From Perognathus longimembris pacificus (lineage: Eukaryota > Chordata > Mammalia > Rodentia > Heteromyidae), in NCBI RefSeq assembly GCF_023159225.1, contig NC_063168.1, positions 57,453,398-57,517,397 of the forward strand: a stretch of 64,000 nt of DNA, written 5' to 3'. Shown here piece after piece: positions 1-11,676 of the stretch; positions within the stretch are counted from its first letter, which is position 1; every line of letters starts with the position of its first letter. A program made the translations under genes and the position numbers. The notes beneath the pieces were generated by a model. It searched no databases, had not been told where the DNA came from, and was given only the letters and a program-made list of their open reading frames with translations.

Positions 1-700
1 ACAATGATCTTCAGGTACTCTTGCAACAGATTAGTGGTTCTTCTCATGCTCTGGAGAATTGTAGACAGGGAACCTGATACAATGAGTTCCTTGCGGGAAA
101 TCATTTTCAAGGGCTCTGATATTTTAAGTCCTCACTCAATAACTAGATAGAGAAGAGTAGAAGAAGGCTCTTAATTATCATATTGACAAAGTTTCTAACC
201 TGGAGTTACAATAGACAATGATTTAAAATCAGAACATATAATTATAGGAAGAAAAAAATGTTTCAGTAAAGCCTTCCAACATGGGCCATAAAGTTGTATG
301 GATTTATTTATTTATTATTTTATTAATTTTATTTTGTGTGGATATATTTAATATTAGAAATAGCTGATTTCTAGATACAGTTCTAAGAGAGGAATACCTG
401 GTTGGATAGAATGAAATGTTTGACATCAACTGAAGCAGACCTCAGAAGCAGGACTATTGCAGGTCTTTCAGCTTTGATCAGAGGAGAGTGCTTTGTAGAG
501 ATACAGGTGCCATGTGGAGAAGTGATGAGCAAATACCCCAGGGGAATCTAATTACTTCTCACAGCTACTCAGATTTTTATTGTTTTAACGTAGTTACTGC
601 ACTTTGCATGATTGCATGTGCAATATACTGACTGATAGCATCCAGGAAAGGTGTGAAAAGGCAAAAGGCAGCCTGAAAATGTCCCTTCCTAGAACAAAAC
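1..700. other. SRD5A2 intron 3, no recognised element
   Basis: Ordinary AT-rich intron. An AT-rich patch lies at 300-355. No exon or repeat family was recognised. Confidence 0.5.
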
Positions 701-704
701 AAAA

Positions 705-1180
705 AGCCATACTTTCTTTTTCAATTTATTTCACCAACTATTTATTTATTATCTTTAGTTATACCAACGGGTTTCAGTTTGTCATGCCAGTTTACAAGTA
801 CAACACATCTTGATCTATGTTACCCCTTCATCAGTCTCCCTATCTCTCCCAAAGCCACCTACCCCTCACTTTGTTGAGTTCCATATTCACATACGTAGAT
901 CAAATATTATAATTGCATTTCCCCACCCTTCCTCTCTTCATTCATCTATTCCCTCCTCTTGACCTCGCTCCTCTCAACACCTCAATTTCCAGCTTTCTAG
1001 TATTCATTTTGATGAACTGGAAGTGAGTTGTTTAAAGGAGCTGCACAATTGGAATACCCACCTGCATTTACCACACTTCAGTTAAACATTTGACCCATTG
1101 TATATATTTACATGTAAATTTATAAATCAGGTCTTACCTCCACATATGAGAAAAAACATGTTTTTTTTTTTTCAAGTCCT
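705..1180 (-). repeat. old L1 3' end, antisense
   Basis: Reads as the reverse complement of an old L1 3'UTR: a T-rich start, a pyrimidine-rich middle, then a segment around ATATATTTACATGTAAATTT and CACATATGAGAAAAAACATG. It is clearly related to the copy at 26848-27265 (shared CATCTTGAT-TATG-T-ACCCCTT segment and downstream order). Confidence 0.6.
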
Positions 1181-1481
1181 AAAAGAACACTTCCTGCACC
1201 TTCCCCTTTGTCCTGTCCCAAGCCAGTTGTTAGAGATCTGACTGGAGTCCATCCAGCCACTCTTCAGTATTCCAGAATGGTCTAGGGCCAACAGGCTGCT
1301 GTTGTTTTTGTTTTCCTCTTTGCCCCAGGGGATTCTACTAAATTCTTAAGATGGTGGAAGGAGTCTTTACCCTATATTTGTTTTAGTTATTACTTGACTA
1401 TGCCTTTTGGAAGAAAGTGGAGGGATATGAAGTTGCAGCAGTTCAGTTCTGAATACTGACTTCTGATTCTTCTGCACACAG

Positions 1482-1632
1482 GTGGCTTGTTTACCTATGT
1501 TTCTGGAGCCAATTTCCTTGGTGAGATCATTGAATGGATGGGCTTTGCCTTAGCCACTTGGTCCCTTCCTGCACTCGCATTTGCATTTTTCTCACTTTGT
1601 TTCCTTGGGATTCGAGCTTTTCATCATCATAG
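1482..1632 (+). CDS. SRD5A2: SRD5A2 exon 4 (residues 183-233)
   Basis: The 151-nt exon is bounded by an acceptor ending CACACAG and a donor GTAAAC. It starts inside the codon for G183 (last two bases here) and ends with the first two bases of the R233 codon. The translation reads GGLFTYVSGANFLGEIIEWM, then GFALATWSLPALAFAFFSLC, then FLGIRAFHHH. It is nearly identical to the remembered human sequence, with small differences such as M for I and F for Y after IIEW. E197 and N193, which belong to the cofactor and substrate pocket in the family, are kept. No frameshift is present. Confidence 0.95.
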
Positions 1633-2125
1633 GTAAACTTTTCAATAGATTGGCAAGTATTTGCATAGCTTTCTTCTCCAAGCAGGCTTTTAGTTCATGG
1701 AGTTAGGTTTAGAAACCTACGATATTCATTAACATAAATAAATTTGGAACAGCAATATAGACTGTCAAGTTCTGACTTTTCAGGCTTTTACTCAAGTTAG
1801 AGTTTAGTAGGTGATAGTAGTAGTAATATTTCCTCACTAAGAGCAAAAATAAATTCATGTAGACAGAGGCGCCTGAGGTGACAACTGGAAAGCCACTGTA
1901 CCTACCATCCTGAAGAGAATTTCCTAGTGAGGAACTTTGCGATATGCACATGAATTGTTTGACTGAGGCTTTATACCCCATGATGGTTATCATTTGGCAT
2001 AAGTTAATGATCTAAGGTGCTTCATTTCCAAGAGCTTCACAGATAATTCTGAGGTACAGCCAGATTGGAGGGTCACTGAGAAAAAGCATTAGCTTGGTAC
2101 TTATGTGGCTACCCTTTTGGGGGCC

Positions 2126-2195
2126 TTTCTTTTTTGGTTAGTCATGGGACTTGAACTCAGGGCCTGGGCACAGTCCCTAATTGTGGGCCATTTTA
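2126..2195 (-). repeat. ID-dimer SINE fragment
   Basis: Antisense piece with GACTTGAACTCAGGGCCTGG, the standard 3'-monomer sequence of the tRNA(ID)-derived SINE dimers found elsewhere here. Confidence 0.5.
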
Positions 2196-2463
2196 AAGGC
2201 AAAGTTTGCTACTAACAGATCAGGCATCCACAGAGCCCTATAAATGGTAGGATTATTTACCCTGGAATCTGTGCCTGTGTTTTCAGGCACTCCTTTCCTT
2301 CCCTTATCCCAACCCTCTATAACTCATCTAAAGCCCTCACTGGCCTCCTGGGAAGGTAGGGTAAGCAACAGTTTAGGGGGCAATTTGAGGACTGCTCCAT
2401 CTACTGGTTGGCATTGGGATTTCAGGCTTTTAGAGCCTCCTCAAAGTCTGGTTTATAGCTTTA

Positions 2464-2701
2464 AAAATAAAAAAAAAATCAATTATAAAGGTACATACAG
2501 GGGGGTTACAGTTATGTAAGTCAGGTAAAGAGTACATTTGTTTTTGGACAATGTCACCCCATTCCCTTGCCCTCTCCCAATTCCCGCGGCCCCCCCCCCC
2601 CACCAAGTTGTGTAGTTCATTTTCAACATAGTATCCAATGAGTACCATTGCTGCATTTGTTCACCCTTTGTCCCTCTATTTCTGTGCTTTCCCTTACACT
2701 C
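2464..2701 (-). mobile_element. 5'-truncated L1-type 3' end with TSD
   Basis: Antisense copy of the L1-like 3' tail family also seen at 12.1, 12.6, 15.1 and 35.6 kb, with the poly(A) tail (T-side) at left. It is flanked by a 16-bp target-site duplication, CTGGTTTATAGCTTTA at 2448-2463 and CTGGTTTACAGCTTTA at 2702-2717 (one mismatch). A run of 14 C (2588-2601) marks the G-rich part of the 3'UTR. Confidence 0.75.
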
Positions 2702-2717
2702 CTGGTTTACAGCTTTA

Positions 2718-3590
2718 CTAACCCCACTAGCCAGTGGTGAGGTAGAGACAAAAGAAAGTATCACTGGGCAGGAAAGGGTAACATATTAAATTGCTAGTTG
2801 CTTTAAACATGAATGTACGCTATAGATCTATTCACTAGCATGGCTTTTGTCAACAGAGCCAGATTACTGGAGACTGAGAGGGAGGGTATGGATGACTAGA
2901 GGGGATGAGATGGGACCAGGATCCTGAGGACTGCCCTCAAGCTCTTTACTTGGTAACTTAGCTTGGCAAATCATTCATCTCATACTTCTGAAGGTTAAAT
3001 AAAGAACAGATTCTTTCCTTCTGAATGGAATTAATGAAATCAGGTCCGAAATGGATGAAGCAAAGTTTCCTTTTGATCTATTCCTGACATCCATGAGGTT
3101 TAGCAGGGGAGGGTGGAAGAAGGTTCGCATAGGAGTCAACATGACAGCTCTCCAACTTCCGGTGGGTCTGTTGCCCAGGAGAGGTAGATAGAATGGGCAG
3201 GGAGAAGACATCATTCAACACTTGGTGAGTCTCTGGGAAGGTTAGACTCCATTGTTTTTGGTCAGGGGAGGCACTTCAGTTCCATCAGAAGTTCCCAGCT
3301 GGTGCAATGACTAAATCCAAATGGAGGCCATCTGGTTGTTGTGCACTGCCAAGAGGGTGTCTTTTTTATAGGGCTGAAAGGGCTTTGTGAAGGCACTTAT
3401 GAAACAAAACCAGGCATTTGCACAGGAGGCCACACACGTGGTGTCCTCTCCAATCACAGCACTGGAGACTTCTTGTATCAATTATGATTTTTTTTTGGTC
3501 CTCCAGTTCAAACTAGGGCACTTTTGCAGTGCATATTGTGTCTTAAGGGCCACCAGCTTCAACTAATTAGGAGGACAATCTGTTAAAAGG
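2718..3590. other. SRD5A2 intron 4, no recognised element
   Basis: Unique-looking intronic sequence without a recognisable exon or repeat. Confidence 0.45.
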
Positions 3591-3591
3591 C

Positions 3592-4012
3592 TTTTTACAA
3601 GGCATATTAGTCTCCTTGGTCTGCTATAAGAAATGACGCCACCTTTGTGGCTTAACAGAACAGAAATTTATTCTCTCCAAGGCCCTAGTTTGGAATCAAG
3701 GTGTAACCAGGGTCATGTTCTTTGGGATGACTTGAGGAAAGAACCCTTCCTTGGCTCTTTGCAGCTTCTGGTAGAGATGGACCATTCCTACCTCTGCCTT
3801 GACTTCAAGAGACCTTCTGGGTATCTCTTGTTTCTGTCTTTCTTCTTCTAATGACACCAATCATATTGAACTGAGGACTCAGACTGACCCAATGTGACCT
3901 CATTTTATCTACAATGATCATTTTTCACCTAATAAGATTACATTTTCCGTTACTGGAAGTTATGACTTTGATCTCTATTTTGGAGAGGAACAAAACTGAA
4001 CCTCTAACACAG
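3592..4012 (+). repeat. ancient mammalian interspersed repeat
   Basis: Matches a widespread mammalian consensus that reads ATTAGTCT-CT-GGCTGCTATAA ... GTGGCTTAACA-AACAGAAATTTATT ... ACACCAATCATATTG ... TGACCTCATTTTA. An opposite-strand relative is at 17285-17450. I am not certain of the family name and leave it unassigned. Confidence 0.5.
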
Positions 4013-4451
4013 GGCTATTTTAAGATTTCATGAAGGGATATTTTTCCAGAAATCCTGTCTATTCTCTGGGATTTGCCTTTGGGGGACTCTGGTTCCGTGT
4101 AGTTCTCAGCTGAACTCACATAGATATTTCTTCCTGGCTATTATATTTAAAAAATTCTAATTAATCCACACAACATTAACTCTGACCTTTTAACATCTTT
4201 AAATGTAAAATGTAGTAATGGTAAGTACATTCATAATATTGTGGACATCCATCACCACTACCCTCCAGCTGTTACTTCCTATTTCCCAAGATAAAAAGCA
4301 TCGCCATTTTCTAGGTACCTGCTGTAGAGAAGGGAAGAATAATGAGCAAATGTTCACCTGGAGTGGCTGGATGCTCATGACTGGGCTCACTTGTAACCAA
4401 GTTCCAAGATGGCTCCACTGCATTTAGAATGATCACTTTCTTGTCTTTCAG

Positions 4452-4518
4452 GTTCTACCTCAAGATGTTTGAGGACTACCCTAAATCTAGGAAGGCCCTT
4501 ATTCCATTTATTTTTTGA
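4452..4518 (+). CDS. SRD5A2: SRD5A2 exon 5, coding part (residues 233-254, stop)
   Basis: The acceptor is TTTCAG. The first base completes the R233 codon and the frame then runs FYLKMFEDYPKSRKALIPFIF to a TGA stop. R246, a known mutation site in human deficiency, is present. Terminal exon; the 3'UTR follows directly. Confidence 0.95.
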
Positions 4519-4602
4519 AGAAACCAAATGGAAAAGAGCCAAGCTTCTGCAACACCAATGGAAGCTCTTAAGTTGCTGAAACGTTAATGGAAACTCTAAC
4601 TT

Positions 4603-4650
4603 ACATATATATATATATATATGTATGTATATATATATATGTATGTAAGT
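4603..4650. repeat. (TA)n/(GTAT)n microsatellite
   Basis: Alternating AT with interspersed GTATGTAT units, directly seen, in the proximal SRD5A2 3'UTR. Confidence 0.9.
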
Positions 4651-6723
4651 CTATACACACAATATAAAATATAAAATAGTAGGTCGCTTGGTGCCTTGCC
4701 AGCAGCTTGGGAATGCTGAGTAGTGCCTGTTTACAATTTACAATTGGTCTACTAGGGCACTCCATCCAAATTTCATCCTACTGGTTCTTCCACAAAGCCT
4801 CTTCCAATTAAGCTACATCTAGAAAGTGCAAACCTTCCCCCATGTTTTTTTTCCCCCCATTGAATGAGCTGAGTAGATGTGGCTTTTCCTCTGTGTCAAT
4901 GTGAGTCAGCTTTGGAGACCGGGCTGAGGCAGGCCTTGTGGAGCTTATTAGGGGAAGACCTTTCATCCTGATGCAGGCTAGCAGAGATGCAAATTCTGAA
5001 GTCAGAGACCCAGAGCACACTCACTCCTAACGGAAGACCTAGCCACAGCTTCATTTTTACTTAGAGAATTTAGGAAAGAGGTGAAAATGCAGATCATCAA
5101 AAAAGAACCCTCTCCTCATATTGCGTGTACTGACACATGGACCTCAGTTTGGTTCTGTGCTGCACTGATGAATACCTTATTCTTCCAGAGGATTCCACAA
5201 TCTGCATTTGAGATGCTCTAGTCTGACCCAGGAAATGGGTTGGATTTTTCTTGGAGGTTTTTCTGACCACAAAAAGAAACATGGCTACAGAGAGAGTAAA
5301 GAAATGTTTTACAATAGACATTGCAAACTCTCATATTTTGGGGAACTAATGGGAATATACAAATAATGAGAACATGTCAAATAAGGGAAACAAATGAGTC
5401 TCATGTGCTATTTGCCTCAGTGAGACACGAAGTACATCAGAAGCCTGGAGCAGCAGCATCCTCCTGGAGTTCCTTCATCTCAGTGCTGAGAATCGATTCA
5501 AGAAGATGTATGCCACGGCTAAGTTGGTCATCTTCCCTCACACGTCTCAAAGGCAGAAGCTGAAAACTACAGACAGATACACCTGGGCAGAAAAGAGACC
5601 AATTTCATTTAATGCAGACAGTATTAAACGCTTAGTTCAATTTTGTTTGCATTTCAATGGTCAAAATTGAAAAAGTAGGAAGTTTCTGCATCAGATGCTA
5701 GCATTCTAATTTCCTTTAAAAAGTTGAAGGGAAGGACAATAGATAGTCATGGGGGTTAAATATGAACAAAAGATATGACACACACAAAAATGTCATAATG
5801 AAACCTACTACTGTGTACAGTTACTATGTGTTAAAAAGTTGGAGGATCCCCAAACATCCTGAATAAGAACTTGGGACTGCATAGCTAGCTAGCCAGCATT
5901 TGAGTTTGTCACCACCCAGGACTGGATCACCTTGTGGACAGCCCCGAGATACTGGCTTTAACAAGGGGCCAAGTACTCACCTTCAGAATATCTGAAATAT
6001 TTAGATATCTGAATGTTTTCAGAATGCCTGAAAATATTTGTCTCCTCAACCCTTGGTTTGTGGTAAGCATTAGCCCCTGTTCAGTTTGAGAACTAAGCAC
6101 CAGGTTTAGCAAATGTGATGCTAAGTGCAGAAATTCCCTGTGTAAGATACTTTGATCAAGAGACATCTGCAGCTGGGGTAGATTACTGAAAAGTACAAAT
6201 TGCAATGACACAAACATGTGTTTTGCTGTTCATTAACGTCTCTCAAATCCTGACTGTTAAAATTATTTGGGTAAGATCCTGAGGCTTCTAGAGATTTTTT
6301 TTTAAACCACAATGTATTCTGTTGTGTTTTGTTCCTTTTTCTCTGTCGGTCTTTGGTGTTGCTTTCTCTCTTCATTTTGTGAGCCTGAAATTAAGGCCTT
6401 TGAGCAGGAAATAAGGAATGACTTGCAGATCTTCTCAATCATGGCCCACAATTCCAAGGAAGTACAAGAAAGATGCAGGAAAATGTGCTGAGGTTAAATA
6501 TGTCCGATTTCAGGGGCACAAAGGGAGAAACATCACTGCAGTAAATATCTGAGACAGATCAACTTACACAGAGAAAAGGTTTATTTTGGCTCACAATTTT
6601 GAAGGTTTTAGTCCATGACTGCCTGGTCTCACTGCTTTTGACCTGTGGCAAGGCAGGCAGTACTTGGTGTAGGTAGAGCATGTTATGAAGCAATAGAATT
6701 TCCTCCTGTGTAGGGAAAGAGAG

Positions 6724-6830
6724 AATGAGAGAGAGAGAGACAGAGAGAGAAGGAGGAGGAGGAGGAGGAGGAGGAGGAGGAGGAGGAGGAGGAGGAGGAG
6801 GGAGGAGGAGGAGGAGGAGGAGGAAGGAGG
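6724..6830. repeat. (GA)n(GGA)n purine tract
   Basis: GA repeats followed by about 25 GGA units on the + strand. Open frames over it (poly-Gly, poly-Ser, poly-Leu) are repeat artefacts. Confidence 0.95.
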
Positions 6831-6915
6831 GGGATCCTGGGACAAGCTGTACCCTTCAAAGGCATGCTCTTAGCAGTGTACTTCCTCTAACCATGGTCCA
6901 CTTCCCAATAATCCA

Positions 6916-6918
<3 letters not shown>

Positions 6919-6991
<73 letters not shown>
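6919..6991. repeat. (GT)n(GA)n compound microsatellite
   Basis: About 23 GT units then about 14 GA units, uninterrupted. Confidence 0.95.
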
Positions 6992-7623
6992 GAGGAAAGA
7001 AGAGAGAAGAGGAAGAGAAGAGGAAGGCTGTCCACATCTCTCAGTGACCCAGAGACTTCTCATTAGGCTCCGTTTATTGAAGTTCTAATGTCTCCCAATG
7101 GTGCCACACTGGAGAATAATAAGTCCTGATACATGGGCCTTTGGGGGGTATTCAAGATAACAATAAGATATATCCCCAGGTGTAGCTTTGAGATCACCTG
7201 AAATGAGACTTTTAGTTCATTCTGTGATCCCTTATCTTACTGCTGTGTAAAATTCCAGGACAGTCCTTGAAATATAAAGAGTGCATGATAACAGTTAACT
7301 TTGTAGAGTTCCTTTCAATCTGGGCCCAAACTGCTATTGGGCAATAACGTTTCTGCCACAAGAGGGCACTTTTAAGAATTTTATTCAGATCAGTTCTAAC
7401 TTATTTAGGCAACTGATATGCTTGGGGCAAAAATTCCCTACAAACTTCCTTTTACCATTTCAAGTTAGCATGATCACAGATTTCTTAATCAAATTTGATA
7501 TAGAATTAACTCCACATAATTGGAAAAAATCTTACCTTGATAATTGAGGTATTTTTAGTGCTGTAGGGCCATTATTTTTTAAAATCAGTTTTCTTTGTTT
7601 AAAGCTAGAATATACATACTTGT

Positions 7624-7695
7624 ATTAAATACAATAAAAGTCTGAATGTGTACTGATCTGTAGACCGATTTCTGCTTATTCCTCATAAAAATAAA
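7624..7695 (+). promoter_or_regulatory. clustered poly(A) signals, candidate SRD5A2 3' end
   Basis: ATTAAA (7624), AATAAA (7633) and AATAAA (7690) lie within 72 bp, followed by T/G-rich sequence after 7700. This fits a cleavage site, but no transcript evidence is available. Confidence 0.35.
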
Positions 7696-8142
7696 GTGCT
7701 ACAGAATAACGTTTCTGTGGAGTGGTTTTGGTTAAAATGTAATGGTGAGGTAACAAAATGTTTTGTTTGGCTCTTCTTGTTTAAGATGTTTTCACAGAAA
7801 AAGTATTTGCTGCAAACTTTATAGAAGGTAAGTTTTATTTTGGGGGTTTTGAGGACTTAAACTTAAGAAGCTGAAAGTAGACTTAAAGTACCAAATAGCC
7901 CCACCCTTTGTAGTACAGATGGAGACTCAGAGACCGAGGGACTTCAAGTGCTTCCTGCAGGCTCATAGCAGTCTTAGCCCCAGCACATCTTGTGTACTGA
8001 AGGGGACAGAAGCCCTTTTTATTGTTTTGTTCTTCCCTAAGGCACAGCAGATTTCCATAAGGAAGACCCAGTAGAGCCCAGTGGATTTGAACCCACTCCC
8101 TCAAAGACCACTTGTTGAGCATTCACTAAATAAAAAGGATTA

Positions 8143-8213
8143 GTGGGGATTGACCCCAGGGCCCCTCTTCATGGTAAGCACATGCGCCCACTCTGAGCCC
8201 CACTTCCAGTCCT
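8143..8213 (-). repeat. ID-type SINE monomer
   Basis: The reverse complement reads GGACTGGAAGTGGGGCTCAG ... GGTCAATCCCCAC, a tRNA-like ID monomer with A and B boxes. Confidence 0.55.
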
Positions 8214-9570
8214 AGGATGTTGAATTAGACACCATGCTGGTCCTTCAGGAACTGTCAGTTAGAACTCAATAGAACTCATAGGGAAAAAAATGGACAGAGC
8301 TTGAGTGTTGGACCACAATTCATCTATACACCTGTTTTTGTGTGTGTGTGTGCATGTTTGTGACTAATCCATTTCTCTCACTCAGTTGGAGGATCAGGGC
8401 TGATGTCCTTCTAAATCTATTTGACAGAGTGGATGTTTTGATATGTGTTCAATGGGTAGAAGGTTTGTACTTGAATATCCCCTTACATCAAGCTTCCTTC
8501 TGAAGGAACAACAATGGCTCCACGATTCTAAAAGGGAAAAGAGCTCTAATGGGAAATTACAAGCACATAGTGATTTAGGAGGCCTAAACTCTTCCAAGAA
8601 TAAATAAATAAACCCATCATTTTATAGCCCTGTAGTTTTATAATAGCTATCTTGACTTTCAGTGGTTACCTTGTGGTGATTGCATTAAGAGGTAGATAGT
8701 TGTTGGAACTGAAGAAATGGATCTATGGGAAGTCGGTTGTTTTCCTGTCTGGCCTTTGATTCTCTAACAGCCTGTGGGCAGAAGCCCAGGCAGGGCAAAT
8801 AAGTAACAACAAATGCACCACGAATCCTTTCAGAAAAGGCTGCTGATTGTTTTATAGCAGTTATACTATCCTATGATGAAAGACAGAGGCATGGAGCCAG
8901 ACAGCAATAAGAATGCTCGAACAATGTAATAGTTCTTTGAGTGGATTTCAGTTCCAACAAGATACACATTCATGATTCCCACACAATCACTGAGTTGCAA
9001 TCTTACATTATTTGCATTATGTCTCATTTCTTCCCATCAACCTGGGCTTGGGATTTGGGTGACTAGAGATAAGTGGTTGGGGAAAGTGAGGGAATGCACC
9101 AAGATGTGTTGGTGTTCCTTTTGTTCTGAGCTTGTTGAGTTCTGGGTTTGGTTTTGCTGAGCAGGCAGTGTCTGTGTAACCAGGAGTTTTCATTCAGAGC
9201 CAACTCTGCGTTTCAGAGATGTGAAGTTTGGCTACTGGCCAAATGAAGAGATAGGTCAGTGGTGAGGGGCAGAGAAAGGCGTATTACGTGGCATGGGCAC
9301 CCTGCAGGGAGAGGCAGAGGAAGCACTCCACTCTCTCTTTGGGGATTCTGACATGAGCTTCAGGTTTTCATAGAGGAACAATTGGGACAAGGAGGTGAGA
9401 GATATGCATAAGTATTAGAGTTCTGGTCACAGGTTTGGTCCGGTCGTTCATCATCTTGGGATAGTGAGGTGGTCCCTAGTCATGATAAGAAAGGCATTGC
9501 TTCACTCTTATCAGAAGATGGTATTGATTAGTCCTACCTTTCCTGCATCCAATGTGATATTGCAAGGGAG
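8214..9570. other. intergenic, no recognised element
   Basis: No exon or repeat family recognised apart from a short GT run near 8338-8352. Confidence 0.4.
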
Positions 9571-9572
9571 GG

Positions 9573-9576
<4 letters not shown>

Positions 9577-9630
<54 letters not shown>
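9577..9630. repeat. (GA)n microsatellite
   Basis: About 27 GA units. Confidence 0.95.
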
Positions 9631-9634
<4 letters not shown>

Positions 9635-9924
9635 GAGGAAAGAAGACAGCTTGGCAGAGATGCCAAGATGTTATTCTGCTTTTAGTTAATTTATGAGCCC
9701 AAGTAAGGAGTGAGTACTTTTAAGCAAAAGCCATTTGTAAGTACCTGTTATATTTAGAGGGATATGCACTACCCCTTCCCACATTGCAAACTGACAACAA
9801 TGAAGGCAGATGGGAGGTTCTGTGGAGGACTTTTGGTGAAGTGAATCCAGGGGCCTTGAGCAAACTTCTCCCCTTTCCCTGTATCCAGATTGCCTGGTCA
9901 CTTCCTTAGGCTCCCGGGGAAAGA

Positions 9925-9928
<4 letters not shown>

Positions 9929-9982
<54 letters not shown>
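9929..9982. repeat. (GA)n microsatellite
   Basis: About 27 GA units, the second such tract within 400 bp and on the same strand. Confidence 0.95.
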
Positions 9983-9985
<3 letters not shown>

Positions 9986-10779
9986 AAACTCTTCTTAGAG
10001 CTCCTTTTTCATAAGAGGCTGGATTTCTTTAAACACAAGCCATATGGCTAAACCTAACAATGAATACTTTGTGTTTCTGTCAGCACACCTCATAAAGATG
10101 GTTTTTGGGCTGTGTAGTACTGACCCAGGGAGAAGGGGTGAAGTAATGGTTGTAAGAAGTAGGTGGTACTGTACAAGCCCCATGAGGCCCATTGGGGTAG
10201 GGGAGGCATCTATCCTGTTCATGGCCTTTGCTTCCCTTTACTCCGCAGGCCCCAGACCAAACGACTGTACCTTATAGGAGGTATGCTGTTTTCAGCACTG
10301 ATGAGAAAGCAAACACCAATTAAATCTCATTAATTCATGAAGGGATACTTTCTTTTGTCACAAGTTCTTTCAGACACTCTTTCATTAAAAAAAAGATTCC
10401 TTGAGGTAGTTTATAAGAGGGTATACTATGAACAGATACGAAGTAGAGGTAAGCAAAAACAAGAATAATAAATAAAAATGAAGCTAGGGATGAAGCTAGG
10501 ATGCAAAAAGTCATGCAGGAAGATCACAGACTAAGACCCAGACTTAACTTGAGTACTGAGTCATCAATGTAAAGAAAGACTTAGTTGTCAAATGCACAGC
10601 CTCCCTGAGAACACTAATCGATTAATGAAGTTATACATTCACAACTCAGTTATAAGTCATGAGCCCCAAACAGCTCATCTCTTGCCTTCTTTTAGCATGT
10701 GGCTTTACAGATTCGGCTTCCATAGAGATTCAGTTTCCAACCTATGAATTTTGGCATATACTCAAACTATATTATGGAT

Positions 10780-10960
10780 GTGGCAAGCTTTTAGAGTAAG
10801 GTGATCTGAGTTTGAATCTTAACTGGGCTGCTTTTTAGCTATGTATGTTTGAGCAAGTAACTCATTTTTGTTTTCCCAGCCTGTGACATAAGGATCATAA
10901 TATTTCCCTTACAGTGTTATTTAGGGTCAAAGTGTTATTGTGCACGTCAACTGTTTGTCA
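10780..10960 (+). repeat. MIR SINE
   Basis: MIR-like order: GTGATCTGAGTTTGAATCTT, then a GAGCAAGTAACTCA-TT-TTTTCCCAGCCTGTG-A core, then AGGATCATAATATTTCCCTT. Confidence 0.6.
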
Positions 10961-11220
10961 TAACTGCAAGTTTATTATTTCCTTTCATTTATCTGGGCCT
11001 TCTATATACCTCCTACATTTCCCCATCTTCAAAATGTGAGAAAGGCTGTCTTTTCTATCAAAAGGGTTGCTCCCTTTCTGTCGATCTGGTGTGTCACTTT
11101 CTTCCTGTCAATCTTGTAAGAATTGTTTTTGTGAAAAGTGCCTTCTTTGGCCAGGTGGCTTGGCTCTTGTGGATTACATTGTATTCCTGCTATCCTTTAA
11201 TTAAGAACTCCTCTTACAAG

Positions 11221-11459
11221 TGTTATGTGGTCCATGGATCAACAGTCAATGAGACACCCAGATAAAAAATTAAAAGAAAAGATTTTATTGAGCAAGAAAA
11301 TACTGACCTGCCAGGACTGCAGTTTGGGATCTCATGATGCAGTCCGGGGCCATCTCAGAAGGCTGCTTATATACCTTCTAGCTTAACAACAGGGGCTCCT
11401 TACTTCCAAGAGGTGTCAATTACAGGGGCTTGTTGCTTCCAAGAGGTGTCAGTTACAAC
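11221..11459 (-). mobile_element. LTR, 3' portion (minus orientation)
   Basis: On the minus strand this shows LTR architecture: two 33-bp U3 tandem units (11391-11423 and 11424-11456, 29/33 identical), a TATATAAG box (11366-11373), an AATAAA signal (11284-11289) and a terminal CATAACA at 11221. A young SINE splits it at 11460. The LTR probably continues to the right of the SINE, but I could not place its far end or target-site duplication. Confidence 0.6.
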
Positions 11460-11474
11460 AGGTCAGGGAGTCTT

Positions 11475-11676
11475 TTTTTTTTGGCCAGTCCTGGGGCTTG
11501 GACTCAGGGCCTGAACACTGTCCCTGGCTTCTTCTTGCTCAAGGCTAGCACTCTGCCACTTGATCCACAGCGCCACTTCTGGCCATTTTCTGAATATGTG
11601 GTGCTGGGGAATCAAACCCAGGGCCTCATGTATACGAGGCAAGCACTGTTGCCACTAGGCCATATCCCCAGACCCA
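11475..11676 (-). mobile_element. ID-dimer SINE with TSD
   Basis: Antisense tRNA(ID)-derived dimer with its poly(A) (as T) at left. It is bracketed by a perfect 15-bp duplication, AGGTCAGGGAGTCTT at 11460-11474 and 11677-11691, inserted within an LTR. Confidence 0.9.

Larger units (their letters stand above)
1..7700 (+). other. SRD5A2: SRD5A2 gene, 3' part (intron 3 to 3'UTR)
   Basis: SRD5A2 is the NADPH-dependent 3-oxo-5-alpha-steroid 4-dehydrogenase 2 that converts testosterone to dihydrotestosterone in the endoplasmic reticulum membrane. The window holds its last two coding exons in frame, giving the final 72 residues of a 254-residue protein. Counting back from the stop places the exon 4 start at residue 183. 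Residues known as disease or function positions in the human enzyme fall where expected: G183, G196, E197, R227, H231 and R246 are all present. The segment is rich in aromatic and hydrophobic residues, as expected for the C-terminal membrane helices, and ends with the basic/aromatic cytosolic tail FYLKMFEDYPKSRKALIPF. Exons 1-3 lie left of the window. The gene boundary at the 3' end is inferred from poly(A) signals only. Confidence 0.9.
4519..7700 (+). other. SRD5A2: probable SRD5A2 3'UTR and 3' flank
   Basis: No AATAAA is seen between the stop codon and about 7.6 kb; the first are at 7633-7638 and 7690-7695, with an ATTAAA at 7624-7629. If these are used, the 3'UTR would be about 3.1 kb. That is long, but it contains a purine microsatellite block (6724-6830) and a GT/GA block (6919-6990) that may have expanded. 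The extent is inferred; non-canonical earlier sites cannot be excluded. Confidence 0.4.

Noticed and set aside
6591..7066. Open frames with poly-Ser, poly-Leu or poly-Gly runs
   Set aside because: They are translations of (GGA)n, (GA)n and (GT)n microsatellites, with no domain or conserved sequence.
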